From Phycisphaeraceae bacterium (lineage in GTDB: Bacteria; Planctomycetota; Phycisphaerae; Phycisphaerales; SM1A02): a DNA stretch of 64,000 nucleotides. Position numbers and translations under genes: made by a program. Position 1 is the first letter of the stretch. Each line of letters starts with the position of its first letter. Shown one piece after another: positions 41,025-49,042 of the stretch. The stretch is taken from positions 203,694 through 267,693 of the forward strand of contig JAHBWY010000006.1 of the NCBI GenBank assembly GCA_019636735.1, in the 5' to 3' direction. The notes beneath the pieces are model-generated. The model was not told where the DNA came from. It searched no databases and saw only the letters and a list, made by a program, of their open reading frames with translations.

Positions 41025-42395
41025 GGCTGACTCCGTGGGAGTCATCTTAGAGCCGCCATCCCGAAGGGGCGGAAGCGCGATGAGCCCATCGAGCAGCGTG
41101 ACCACGATGGCAAGGACAATCAGCCCCTGCATCCAGCGCATCTGGCGATCGACGGGCAGATTTCGCTTGGCCACGCCGCTCAGCGCCGCCAGGCGGCGGC
41201 GACGCGAATCGATCGATCCATGCCGGAAGGATGGCCGTGTCGGCGGGATGCCGTTGGCATAGGCGACGATCGCGAGCGCCCGGCGCATCGCCTCGACCGC
41301 CGCGGGCTCGATCGTCTCACATGGTGAAAGGGACACGGCCGCATACGCGTCGGCCTGGCGCTCGCAGAGGCGCGACATGGTCCCGAAGAAGAGAACCACC
41401 AACCCAAGCAGGAGCCCGAGCGCCACCCACTCCCCTGCTGCACCCCTCAGCACCGGGGGCGCCCACCACTCCATGAGCGTGGTGATCCCGACTCCACCTG
41501 CGCCCACGCCGCCAATGCACGCGCCGGCCAGCCATGCCATGTGGCGATGCCTGAGGTGTCCCGCTTCATGGCCCGCGACCGCAAGGGCCTCTTCATCCGT
41601 CAGCGAGTCGATGAGCGCATCAGTCAGCAGCACCCACCGCACGCGCGGCAGGATGCCGAGGGCAACGCCATTCATCATCGTGCCCCCGGTGTTCCAGAGG
41701 CGCACCTCGCAGACACGGACCTTGTTCTTGGTGAAGAGGGCCTCCATGCGCTCGCGAAGGTCACCGCGCTCGGGCAACGGTGCAGTCGAGAGCGCGGGAA
41801 TGACGAGCGCGGGCGCCAGCAGGAGGGCCGCAATGGCGCAACCGAGGCCCACCCATTCACTCCATGCGCTCCCCGCCGGCATGATGCGAGCCACGACCTC
41901 CTGTGCCGCGAGCACCGTTCCGACGGGCACGAGCAGGAGCGGCAGGAAGATCCGTGCCTGGGTCAGGACGATGGCCACCCGCGACATCGATGGCGTGTGC
42001 CGCACTACGAACGCCGAGTGCGCCGACCACGCGATGATCATCGCGGCGATCGCCGGCGCGATCGTGATCGCTTCATCGACGAGGATCCAGTCGCCGATCC
42101 ACTGCTGCACCAGATCGAACCAGCCGAACCCGAGAATCGCCGCCGCCAGCCAGAGTGGAGCAAACGCGCTCACCAAGCGGGTCCGTCGCGCCGATCGACT
42201 CCAAGCGCGGTGTCCCGCCCCGGGGCGATTCCAAGGCAGCACACTTGCGCCGATGGCGAGCAGCGCCACACCGATGGTGCCGGCGAGGACCAGAAGCAGC
42301 ACCACCCCATCGCCGAGCGCTTCCGGCTCGATCCATGTCGCCACGCCGGCTCGCCGCAACACCAGCGCGGCGATGAGGACGAAGAGAGCCGCCAT
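40101..42395 (-). CDS. dapF: Membrane M48 peptidase in continuous frame with diaminopimelate epimerase
   Basis: This is one open frame of 764 residues. The first 450 or so are an M48-type membrane protease: several hydrophobic helices, the zinc motif HEAGH near residue 275 (AVAGHEAGHLRHRH), and the third ligand in CERQADAYA. The last 307 are DapF, which converts LL- to meso-diaminopimelate for peptidoglycan and lysine. It begins MKFVKMQGLGNDYVYVD and has both catalytic cysteines, EMCGNGIRC and ACGTGASA. Between the two there is no stop in this frame, only GGSKMTPTESA. DapF normally stands alone and is probably also, or only, made from the internal start noted separately. Confidence 0.75.
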   Translation of the reverse strand: MAALFVLIAALVLRRAGVATWIEPEALGDGVVLLLVLAGTIGVALLAIGASVLPWNRPGAGHRAWSRSARRTRLVSAFAPLWLAAAILGFGWFDLVQQWIGDWILVDEAITIAPAIAAMIIAWSAHSAFVVRHTPSMSRVAIVLTQARIFLPLLLVPVGTVLAAQEVVARIMPAGSAWSEWVGLGCAIAALLLAPALVIPALSTAPLPERGDLRERMEALFTKNKVRVCEVRLWNTGGTMMNGVALGILPRVRWVLLTDALIDSLTDEEALAVAGHEAGHLRHRHMAWLAGACIGGVGAGGVGITTLMEWWAPPVLRGAAGEWVALGLLLGLVVLFFGTMSRLCERQADAYAAVSLSPCETIEPAAVEAMRRALAIVAYANGIPPTRPSFRHGSIDSRRRRLAALSGVAKRNLPVDRQMRWMQGLIVLAIVVTLLDGLIALPPLRDGGSKMTPTESAMKFVKMQGLGNDYVYVDADEERIDDPASMARCVSDRHFGIGSDGLILISRPSEPERADARMRMFNADGSEGEMCGNGIRCVAKFVVDSGRSKAKPLRVETARGVLDIDWRLGPDGRVSTASVSMGEPILAMSRIPAAIPGVDAGSPVVDHPLPAAFFGELDGSWRRLAGLEPAITLVSLGNPHVVLYASDLDAIPLERVGPHLERHPWFPQRINVHFVTIRSPREVRMRTWERGSGITLACGTGASAVCVAGVLTGRSGPEIMAHLPGGALELAWPGVGRSVRMSGPAIEVFRGELAAPPRTTGAGR

Positions 42396-42426
42396 CAGGA
42401 GTGCCTTGCCCTCATGCCTCGAACAC

Positions 42427-43929
42427 TCAGCCGCCGCTCGTCGATGAACCGGGGCGAGTCATGTTCCCTAGGTCGACCACCACGCGCCCATGCCGATAGA
42501 AGTCGACATTCATGGTGCGACGGTCGAGGAAGGTGAACACCAGGCAGTTTGCGCGACTGCTCTCGGCATAGGCGAAGTCACCCATGTGCGGTCCCGCATA
42601 GCGCGCGTTGTCATAGGACTGGGCGTGATTGTGGAAGTGAAAGAGGGCCGTGTAGCCACGCTCGAACATCTCGGGCGGTGCTTCGAAGCGCATGTCGGAG
42701 CCGGTCACGCGTGGCCGGAACTCGACCACGGCGAAGCGCCCCTGGGCATCGACTTCGATGATGCCGCCATACTCGGTCGAGCGATCCATGAGATCCCGGT
42801 CGGCGATCTCGAAGATGTGCCGCACCGCCGGCTCATGGGCCATCATGTCGGTGGCAAGCAGCATGGCGGCGAAGTCGCCCCACTTGAGGTCGTCCTTGAT
42901 CTGGTAGAGCGACTCGGTGAACTCTCCCGAGTAGCCCCGGAAGTTGGGGCTGGCCGTCTGGCGTCCCTCACTCTTGATGCGCGACTCAAGTCGGGGGTAG
43001 AGCTCCTGCGGTGTCGCACGCAGAAGGGAAGGATCGATCCGCATGGCCGCGACCGCGACGGGCAGCTCACGAAGCTCGAGTTCCTTTCGGACTGACTCGG
43101 ACATTTGGCCCGTTGCGGCCATCGACTCACGCCAGAAGCCCGCGTGCTTAGGCTCACGAAGCGTGCGGAGCCAGAGAATCTCCTCGCGATTGCGCGGCAG
43201 GATGCCGAGATCTCGCGCCGATGCGCGCAGATCCATGAGGAAGGTGTCGCCGGGCTTGATGCGCTCATCCTGAACCAAGGCGATCAACCGCTCGCGGTCG
43301 CCCGACTTCCACAGAAGCTCCCAGCAGCGGGCTCGAAGATTCGCCTGGGTGATCGGGTTCGAGTCGAGCATCGCCTGGTAGAGCACATCGGGCACGCTGC
43401 TGGCGCCGTGGAGCTTCTGAAGCGCGATGTACTCCGGCCGCTGCTCGTCATCCCTGATCCAGCCCGCCATGTTCACCGCCAGCGCGTTGATGAGCGTGGG
43501 TGTCATGTCGGTCATGCCGTTCTCGGCGATCAGTTCGCAGAGCCGAGTGCGCCATTCGAGGGCGTCCATGCGAGGCAGCGCGAGGGCGAGGGCGTCCCGG
43601 AGCGCCTTGGGGTCCTTCGCAAGGAGCTGCTGGAAGGCCCGCTCCCGGACCGGCGTGGTGTAGCCCGGCTGGATCACGATGCGCCTGAGGAGCGCGATGG
43701 ACTCTGGGCTCGAGTCCTCCTCGAGTTGGGTCAGCGCCCGCTGCTGGGAGATGGGCAGGGAATCACTCCGCCGCAGCGTTCCCATCGGGTCTTCGACAGT
43801 GGTGCTGCACCCGGGCAGCGCCGCGGCGACCAGCGCCAGGACGCACCACGATCGGCGGACTACCCCGCGGCGCAGCGCGACCGCGGGATTCATGGGCCCC
43901 CGAATTCGACGAGTCGACCTTGCTTCCAT
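42427..43929 (-). CDS. Lipoprotein with a HxH...GPHxxD motif, function unknown
   Basis: The product has 500 residues. The N-terminus has a basic segment, a hydrophobic stretch (WCVLALVAAALPGC) and a lipobox LPGC. The middle is helical and repeat-like. The C-terminal domain contains FHFHNHAQSYDNARYAGPHM followed by GD, which resembles a stretched JAMM/MPN metal motif (HxH...SxxD), preceded by a candidate glutamate in IIEVDAQG. That likeness is tentative. ATG 43929 is chosen because TAGACT (43937-43942, minus strand) lies seven bases upstream. ATG 43893 would give a shorter signal peptide. Confidence 0.65.
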   Translation of the reverse strand: MEARSTRRIRGPMNPAVALRRGVVRRSWCVLALVAAALPGCSTTVEDPMGTLRRSDSLPISQQRALTQLEEDSSPESIALLRRIVIQPGYTTPVRERAFQQLLAKDPKALRDALALALPRMDALEWRTRLCELIAENGMTDMTPTLINALAVNMAGWIRDDEQRPEYIALQKLHGASSVPDVLYQAMLDSNPITQANLRARCWELLWKSGDRERLIALVQDERIKPGDTFLMDLRASARDLGILPRNREEILWLRTLREPKHAGFWRESMAATGQMSESVRKELELRELPVAVAAMRIDPSLLRATPQELYPRLESRIKSEGRQTASPNFRGYSGEFTESLYQIKDDLKWGDFAAMLLATDMMAHEPAVRHIFEIADRDLMDRSTEYGGIIEVDAQGRFAVVEFRPRVTGSDMRFEAPPEMFERGYTALFHFHNHAQSYDNARYAGPHMGDFAYAESSRANCLVFTFLDRRTMNVDFYRHGRVVVDLGNMTRPGSSTSGG

Positions 43930-43953
43930 GCCCCGGAGTCTACGACCACGGCC

Positions 43954-43959
43954 TATGCT
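43954..43959 (+). promoter_or_regulatory. TAnnnT box (TATGCT) before nifU-like gene
   Basis: TATGCT ends seven bases before ATG 43967. It overlaps the upstream in-frame ATG at 43955, which argues that 43967 is the true start. A divergent TAGACT for the lipoprotein gene lies at 43937-43942. Confidence 0.5.
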
Positions 43960-43966
43960 CTCTCCA

Positions 43967-44218
43967 ATGCCGCAGCGCGTCGCCACGGACCTGCATCATC
44001 GCGTCAGCGAGGTGCTTGAACTCATCCGTCCCGCCATTCAGGCGGACGGTGGTGACATTGAGCTCGTGGGCGTCGACCCCGACGGCACGGTCATTCTTCG
44101 TTTCCGCGGAGCATGCACCAGTTGCCCCTCGCGGAATGTGACGCTCCAGTCGAACATCGAGCACAACCTTCGGGAACGAGTGCCCGAGGTTCGCGCCGTG
44201 CATGCCCTTGATCGATGA
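43967..44218 (+). CDS. NifU C-terminal domain iron-sulphur scaffold protein
   Basis: This is an 83-residue protein made only of the NifU C-terminal (Nfu) domain: VSEVLELIRPAIQADGGDIEL, VDPDGTVILRFRGACTSCPS with the CxxC cluster ligands, and TLQSNIEHNLRERVPEV. Such proteins carry a 4Fe-4S cluster between two subunits and deliver it to target enzymes. There is no other iron-sulphur assembly gene nearby. ATG 43955 would add four residues. Confidence 0.9.
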   Translation: MPQRVATDLHHRVSEVLELIRPAIQADGGDIELVGVDPDGTVILRFRGACTSCPSRNVTLQSNIEHNLRERVPEVRAVHALDR

Positions 44219-44220
44219 TG

Positions 44221-44260
44221 TCGGTCGGTTCGCCAGTCGGGTGGTTGCTGGCGCGACCGA
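44221..44260 (+). terminator. Long hairpin between convergent nifU-like gene and csrA
   Basis: TCGGTCG (44221-44227) pairs with CGACCGA (44254-44260), and CGCCAG (44231-44236) with CTGGCG (44248-44253), separated by a GTT bulge. The stem begins two bases after the nifU-like stop, and csrA ends 39 bases further on. It could stop transcription from both sides, though no T-tract is present. Confidence 0.5.
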
Positions 44261-44299
44261 CCCGCACGACCTGCTCCCCAACTGAGAGAGCCCCAGCGC

Positions 44300-44536
44300 T
44301 CAGCCGGTGCTCTGTTCGCCGGCCGGTCGGATCTGCCCGATCACTCCGGGGCCAGCGTCCTCGGCCGCGGTGATCTGGTCGGCGACCTCCCGTCGGTGGA
44401 CCGGCACCTCGCGGGGGAACTCAAAGGCGATTCGCACCCGGTCGCCCTTGATGGTGGCTATGCGCACGACACCCAGCGGAGCGGCAGGGTTGCCGATCAC
44501 CACTTCTTCACCTTCTCGGCGTGTGATGACGAGCAT
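44300..44536 (-). CDS. csrA: Carbon storage regulator CsrA
   Basis: CsrA is a small dimeric RNA-binding protein that blocks or stabilises mRNAs by binding GGA motifs in their leaders. The 78-residue product starts MLVITRREGEEVVIGN and has the typical VRIAFEFPREVPVHRREV segment, which includes the RNA-contacting residues. GGAGG six bases before ATG 44536 decides the start. A tail of about 15 residues follows the core. Confidence 0.94.
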   Translation of the reverse strand: MLVITRREGEEVVIGNPAAPLGVVRIATIKGDRVRIAFEFPREVPVHRREVADQITAAEDAGPGVIGQIRPAGEQSTG

Positions 44537-44632
44537 CGGAGTCCTCCAGCCCGGGCGGCGAGGCACATCGCGGAGGAAACGACGCCGCGATCCATGCGGT
44601 CAGCCAGGGGCGGGCGACAGCCCGCGAAGGAG

Positions 44633-44660
44633 AGACTACCGAAGATCGGGCTTCTGCCAA
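44633..44660 (-). promoter_or_regulatory. Probable csrA promoter
   Basis: On the minus strand TTGGCA (44655-44660) and TAGTCT (44633-44638) are 16 bases apart, a sigma-70-like arrangement. The spacer contains a small inverted repeat (GAAG...CTTC). The predicted transcript starts about 90 bases before csrA. Confidence 0.5.
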
Positions 44661-44673
44661 GCGCCGACATGGC

Positions 44674-44714
44674 AAAAACGCCCCTGCACCGGGTTCTAGG
44701 CCGATGCAGGGGCG
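44674..44714 (-). terminator. Rho-independent terminator downstream of mraZ
   Basis: On the minus strand CGCCCCTGCA, a 16-base loop and TGCAGGGGCG form a 10-bp stem directly followed by TTTTTG. It lies about 260 bases after mraZ and upstream of the csrA promoter, so it separates the two transcripts. Confidence 0.8.
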
Positions 44715-44974
44715 ACAACGGAGGGGCCGAAGCCCCATGGCGGGCGGGCTGCGCGTCCATGGCGGCCCGTTACTCCCGCACAGGGCCATCCATGGCCTGA
44801 GTGCGGTGGGGATGGGTGGCGATTCCATTCACCACCGGCCCCGAGATTGGCACCCTGATCACACGCCGGGGCCCGAGTCATCCATGACCCGAGCGCAAGC
44901 GCTGCTCAGGAAGCGTTCGGAGTGCCCGAAACAGGCCACGGCGAAGTGATGCCGCAGACTGGTCGGGCGCTGAT

Positions 44975-45463
44975 TCATGAGTTCCCCTCGGCGCCATCGG
45001 GGCGCGCTGGAGGCTGTCTGAAGGAGGGACGAGCCCGTCGGTAGAGATCGGCGGTCGCGGGCAGCAGACGCTGCTCCTCGGCCTGCCACTCTTCGGGCGG
45101 ATAGAGCTCCAGGTGATCCTTGTTGCCCACGATGACCACGCTTCCGGAAAGCCGGAACCGCTTGGTCATCCAGTCGGGCAGTCGAACCCGACCACTGCCA
45201 TCGACCGGCAACTTGGCCGACTGCGAGAAGATCAGCCTCTCGAAGTCGAGGACTTCCTCCTCGGCCAGCAGCGACGAGCCTCGCTGCGACACCCACGCGT
45301 CGAAGATCTTCTCCGGCCAGAGCCAGAGTCGATCGTTCGGACCCGGCAAGGCGATGAAGGCCTGCCCATGAATGCGTTCGTCCATGCACTCGCGCAGCGC
45401 CGACGGGATCGCCAGTCGGTTCTTGTGATCGATCACATAGTTGTGCTGGCCGCGAAAATGCAC
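44975..45463 (-). CDS. mraZ: Transcriptional regulator / division-cluster protein MraZ
   Basis: MraZ is a ring-forming DNA-binding protein of the AbrB/SpoVT type that controls the division and cell wall cluster. The 162-residue product has the two tandem swapped-hairpin repeats: FRGQHNYVIDHKNRLAIPSAL and, later, KLPVDGSGRVRLPDWMTKRF. GTG 45463 is chosen because it starts the conserved domain and lies after the predicted transcription start, whereas the upstream ATG at 45505 would lie before it. The gene is not followed by rsmH or ftsL; it is an orphan next to csrA. Confidence 0.88.
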   Translation of the reverse strand: MHFRGQHNYVIDHKNRLAIPSALRECMDERIHGQAFIALPGPNDRLWLWPEKIFDAWVSQRGSSLLAEEEVLDFERLIFSQSAKLPVDGSGRVRLPDWMTKRFRLSGSVVIVGNKDHLELYPPEEWQAEEQRLLPATADLYRRARPSFRQPPARPDGAEGNS

Positions 45464-45843
45464 GCATCGACGCCTCGGGTGGGACTGGCGATCAATGTAC
45501 CCCACGACTCACCACGATTCAACACTTTTCTCCAATAATGATCCATCCGGGCCACGATCGGCCCCACAACCCCCAGTGGGGCCGCAAGGACATCGCAAGT
45601 GGCTTGTTCGGCCCCCTTCCTGCGGGCCGTGCGGCGCGTGCGGTCGCCCAGGGACGACAGCCGGAGCCAGCCACACCAATTCGTGGCTGAACGGGCCGGT
45701 AACCAATTCCAAACCGTGATCTCGCAGGCTCTTATGGACAAGACGAGAAAGTGACGCACACTTCTGCCGAGGGGAGTGGCGAACGCCCTGACTGATCATT
45801 TCCTGGCCCACCGGCGCGGCCCCGAGTCGCCGGTACGACCGCA
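45464..45843 (-). other. Divergent intergenic region upstream of mraZ
   Basis: This 380-base region separates mraZ (-) from the flavin-reductase-fold gene (+). The mraZ-proximal 80 bases hold the promoter and direct repeats listed separately. A further GTGG...GTGG pair lies at about 45554-45575 on the minus strand. TACGAC at 45834-45839 is a weak -10-like word before the plus-strand gene. I see no gene in the rest. Confidence 0.5.
45494..45522 (-). promoter_or_regulatory. mraZ promoter with overlapping MraZ-box-like direct repeats
   Basis: On the minus strand TTGAAT (45517-45522) and TACATT (45494-45499) are separated by 17 bases. The spacer contains TCGTGGTG and TCGTGGGG exactly ten bases apart. 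Direct TGGxG repeats with a ten-base period are the known type of MraZ operator, so autorepression is likely. Confidence 0.6.
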
Positions 45844-46608
45844 ATGAGTCGAACGATGGACTGGCTTCCCGCTGATCGTGCGTCAATCGCCGCCATCCTC
45901 GATCGCATTCCCAACAGCCACTTCATCTTGACCGCCGCCCACGGGGACACCCGATGCGGCGCGCATGTGCGTTGGGTGCAGCAGTGTGCCCGGACCCCTC
46001 CGATGCTGCTGGTCGCCATCGAGAAGGGCCACGCCTTGAGCGCGATCATTCGTGACAGCCACGGATTTGCCCTCTGCCAAGTGCACCGCGATGAGCGCGT
46101 GCTGAAGCGCCTCTTTCCCGCCATGCCCGAGCACGGGGTTGATCCCTTCATCTCAGTGCCTCACTTGCGAACGCCATCGGGAGCGCCGGTCCCTCTGCGG
46201 GCGATGAGCTGGTTCGATTGTGAAATGGTCCGCCATGTGGACATCGAGGCGGACACGGAAATCTATGTCGGTGTGGTGCACCACGCCTCGCTGGTGCAGC
46301 CCGGGGCGACGGTCCGCTGCCACTGCGCCGAGGAGCCCAGCGTGAGCATCGCACCCGCGCCGATCGAACACGCGTCGAATGGCGCCAATGGCGCGCCTGC
46401 AGTTTCATCCTCGAACCGATCGCCGCGCCCGAGTGACTCCCGCCCCACGCTCCCGGCCACAGCGAGAGGCGCTCGAGAGAGCGCGCACCCGGCCAACGGC
46501 GCCTCTCGACTTCCGGTCGAACGGGGGCCGGCCCACTCGGCGGCGGAGTCGAAACGCCCTCACCGAAGCAGCGTGATCGGCGCCGGACGCAGTTCGAAGA
46601 GGCGCTGA
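45844..46608 (+). CDS. Flavin reductase-like FMN-binding split-barrel protein
   Basis: The product has 254 residues. Residues 10-165 fit the flavin reductase-like domain of the FMN-binding split barrel: ILTAAHGDTRCGAHVRWVQQ, PPMLLVAIEKGHALSAIIRDS, GFALCQV and IYVGVVHHASL. The remaining 90 residues are Ser/Pro/Arg-rich and look disordered. The electron partner is unknown. No ribosome binding site is evident before ATG 45844. Confidence 0.75.
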   Translation: MSRTMDWLPADRASIAAILDRIPNSHFILTAAHGDTRCGAHVRWVQQCARTPPMLLVAIEKGHALSAIIRDSHGFALCQVHRDERVLKRLFPAMPEHGVDPFISVPHLRTPSGAPVPLRAMSWFDCEMVRHVDIEADTEIYVGVVHHASLVQPGATVRCHCAEEPSVSIAPAPIEHASNGANGAPAVSSSNRSPRPSDSRPTLPATARGARESAHPANGASRLPVERGPAHSAAESKRPHRSSVIGAGRSSKRR

Positions 46609-46668
46609 GCCAACGCGAACCCGAAACGATTCGACCGACGCCCTTCTGGGCGCGTAGCCTTCGCTCCC

Positions 46669-47817
46669 ATGGCGATCGACCCGCGCAGACTTCTCGCCTC
46701 AGCCGGCCGAAGACCCGCCAATGCCTCGAACCTGCCGGGGATCGACTACCGGGCAGAGAGCGAAGCCTTCGCGGCGCCGGGCCATCCGATCATCGACGCG
46801 CACTCCCATGTCCATGGCGTTCGAGCGGCGGCGATTCTCCAGGAGGCGATGGACCTCTACGGGATCTCCGAGATCTGGTCGATGACCTCCCTGCAGCAGG
46901 TGGAGACCGTGCGCGGAGTGCTGGGCGAGCGCATTCGCTTCATCGCCATCCCTGACTTCGCCTCCAAGGATCGCATCGCCACGCATGGCGCGGCCTTCGC
47001 CGATCGAGTTCGTGACTTCCACGCAGCGGGAGCGACCATCGTCAAGTTCTGGTGCGCGCCGCGCGGCATCGACCTCGGCCACGAGGCCGGACAGCCCGAC
47101 CTTCTGCGACTCGATGCTCCGCATCGGCGCCGGGCGATGGATGTCGCGGCGTCGCTCGGCATGACCTTCATGGTGCATGTGGCTGATCCGGACACATGGT
47201 TCGCCACGAAGTACGCCGATGCTCATCGCTACGGAACCAAGCTCTCCCACTACGAGCCGCTCGAGAGGCTGCTCGATTGCTATCCAAATCCATGGATTGC
47301 CGCCCATCTAGGAGGTTTTCCCGAGGATCTCGACTTCCTCGATGGGCTCCTCGAACGCCACGGTCATCTGCATCTGGATGCGAGCGCCACCAAGTGGATG
47401 GTGCGCGAGGTTTCGCGGCACCCGCCCGAGCGAGTCCAGCGCTTCATGGAGCGTTGGCGCGGGCGACTGCTCTTCGGATCGGACATCGTGACCACCGACG
47501 ATCACCTTGAAGCGAAGCCCGACAAGACCGAGATGGGCGCGAAGGCGAGCAACGAAGAGGCTGCGTTCGACCTCTACGCAAGCCGCTACTGGGCGCTGCG
47601 CGTGCTCTGGGAGGGCGAAGGCGAGCGCACCAGTCCCATTGCCGATCCCGACCTCGCGATGGTCGATCCGAAGCGCCATGGACCCATGGACGCGCCTCTC
47701 CTGCGTGGCATGCACCTGTCGAACACGCTCCTTGCGGACTTCTACTTCAATGCCGCGGCCGCGATCGATCCGCGCGGTCGCCGAGCATCGGAAGCCGTGG
47801 CGCATGGAAGGCACTGA
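46669..47817 (+). CDS. Amidohydrolase_2 family metal-dependent hydrolase
   Basis: The product has 382 residues with a TIM-barrel metal site: IIDAHSHVHG (HxH after strand 1), FMVHVADP (His after strand 5), WIAAHLGGFPED (His after strand 6) and LLFGSDIV (Asp after strand 8). This is the Amidohydrolase_2 pattern of decarboxylases and lactonases. The exact substrate is unknown. TAGCCT lies eight bases before the start. The C-terminus (MHLSNTLLADFYFNAAAAI) is a helix typical of the family. Confidence 0.8.
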   Translation: MAIDPRRLLASAGRRPANASNLPGIDYRAESEAFAAPGHPIIDAHSHVHGVRAAAILQEAMDLYGISEIWSMTSLQQVETVRGVLGERIRFIAIPDFASKDRIATHGAAFADRVRDFHAAGATIVKFWCAPRGIDLGHEAGQPDLLRLDAPHRRRAMDVAASLGMTFMVHVADPDTWFATKYADAHRYGTKLSHYEPLERLLDCYPNPWIAAHLGGFPEDLDFLDGLLERHGHLHLDASATKWMVREVSRHPPERVQRFMERWRGRLLFGSDIVTTDDHLEAKPDKTEMGAKASNEEAAFDLYASRYWALRVLWEGEGERTSPIADPDLAMVDPKRHGPMDAPLLRGMHLSNTLLADFYFNAAAAIDPRGRRASEAVAHGRH

Positions 47818-47890
47818 GCTCGCCCGCGCTTGAGCGCCGCGGTCGGTGCTCGGCCGCGTCTCTCGACTGGCGCAATGCCGCGAGCCCGGT

Positions 47891-49042
47891 TCAGACGCGT
47901 TCGTAGAGGGCGCGAATCTCTCTCGCCCAGCTCTCCGCAGTGGCTCGACGCTGTGGAGGCGCCGGATCGTCCTCGGTGGTGCGTTGCAGCGCAGGCGTCG
48001 AGGCAGCGGCACAGTCCGCTCGCGGCAAGAGCCCACAGAGAGCCGCGGCGCCCGCGTTGGCCTGCCGCCTGACTTGGACGACGCGCTCCGGCGGCACGAG
48101 CCCTTCCACCACGCCACCGGTCGTCGCGACAAGCGGCAGACCCGCGTCGACGGCCCAGAGCGCCGAGAGAGGACCCGATGGCGCACCTCGCGGCTTCGCC
48201 AGCAGGCACCACCGCTTCGGCGAGATCGGCCTCTGCTCGACGACCAGCGCCGCGTCAAGGGCATGCACGATGGTCCACGGCCGCGCCGCCGCAGGCTCCT
48301 CCACGAAGACATGCCGGAGCGAAGTGAGATCGCCCCAGCGCCGCAACTCCCCTGCTGCCGCCGCACGGGGATCGATGACGAGCTTCACCCGATGGCCCGC
48401 AAGCGCCGCGCGTCCGGCCATGTCGAACGCGAGCTTGGCGTCGATCGAGGTCCACGGATCGCCGAGCACTCCGACGGCCACGGTGGCCTCATCAATGCCC
48501 CATGAGTCGCGCCACGCGGCGCGGGTGACCTCTCGTCCATGGGCACCGCTGTTGAACTGCGAGTCAACCGGCGGCGAGACCGTGCGCACGCGGCCATGAA
48601 GCCAGCCGGCATCGAGCGCCTGGCGACGCGCCCGCTCGCCCAGGCAGATCGCCTCGGCGCGATCCTGCGCGAGCGGTGTCGCCGCGCCGCGCACTGGCGT
48701 TCCCGCGAGAGTGGCGACGACCCCCGCGGCTGGTCGGCCATCCACCACGAGGTCTGCGCTCGCGTGGTCCCAGAGATGGATGAGATCCGCACCAGCCTGC
48801 TCGACGGCATTTCGGATGCCGCGCGCCGAGAGGCGCGGGGCGCCGAGAAGCGGTGGCAGGCGCCGATGTCCGCCCACCCCCGCGGCCACGGCTCGCCGCG
48901 ACAAAGCGAAGGCGCCCACAACGAGCACCTGGTGATCAAGTTCCGGGAGAAGCCTCCGTGTGAATCCCAGCAGGCGCAGCATCGCCTCGCCTGCCGCTGG
49001 CGCCGATGGCGTGATGACATGAAGGACCCGGCGCGGCGTCAT
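47891..49042 (-). CDS. Glycosyltransferase-like protein (GT-B fold)
   Basis: The product has 383 residues. The N-terminus RRVLHVITPSAPAAGEAML and the later AGADLIHLWDHASADLV fit the first Rossmann domain of GT4-type glycosyltransferases. The second domain has VAVGVLGDPWTSIDAKLAFD and APSGPLSALWAVDAGLPLVA, where active enzymes have an E-x7-E motif. A clear glutamate pair is missing, so activity is uncertain. ATG 49042 overlaps the upstream stop (TGATG). It is the last gene of a four-gene operon. Confidence 0.6.
   Translation of the reverse strand: MTPRRVLHVITPSAPAAGEAMLRLLGFTRRLLPELDHQVLVVGAFALSRRAVAAGVGGHRRLPPLLGAPRLSARGIRNAVEQAGADLIHLWDHASADLVVDGRPAAGVVATLAGTPVRGAATPLAQDRAEAICLGERARRQALDAGWLHGRVRTVSPPVDSQFNSGAHGREVTRAAWRDSWGIDEATVAVGVLGDPWTSIDAKLAFDMAGRAALAGHRVKLVIDPRAAAAGELRRWGDLTSLRHVFVEEPAAARPWTIVHALDAALVVEQRPISPKRWCLLAKPRGAPSGPLSALWAVDAGLPLVATTGGVVEGLVPPERVVQVRRQANAGAAALCGLLPRADCAAASTPALQRTTEDDPAPPQRRATAESWAREIRALYERV

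Larger units (their letters stand above)
44537..44974 (-). other. Intergenic region between mraZ and csrA
   Basis: This 438-base stretch holds the csrA leader of about 90 bases, a csrA promoter and the mraZ terminator, which are listed separately. The remaining 260 bases up to the mraZ stop hold no gene I can support. rsmH, which usually follows mraZ, is absent. Confidence 0.6.

Noticed and set aside
43955..43966. ATG 43955 as start of the NifU-like protein
   Set aside because: It lies inside the TATGCT box that probably forms the -10 element, so translation should begin at 43967.
45464..45505. ATG 45505 as start of mraZ
   Set aside because: It lies upstream of the predicted -10 element (45494-45499), and the conserved domain begins at GTG 45463.
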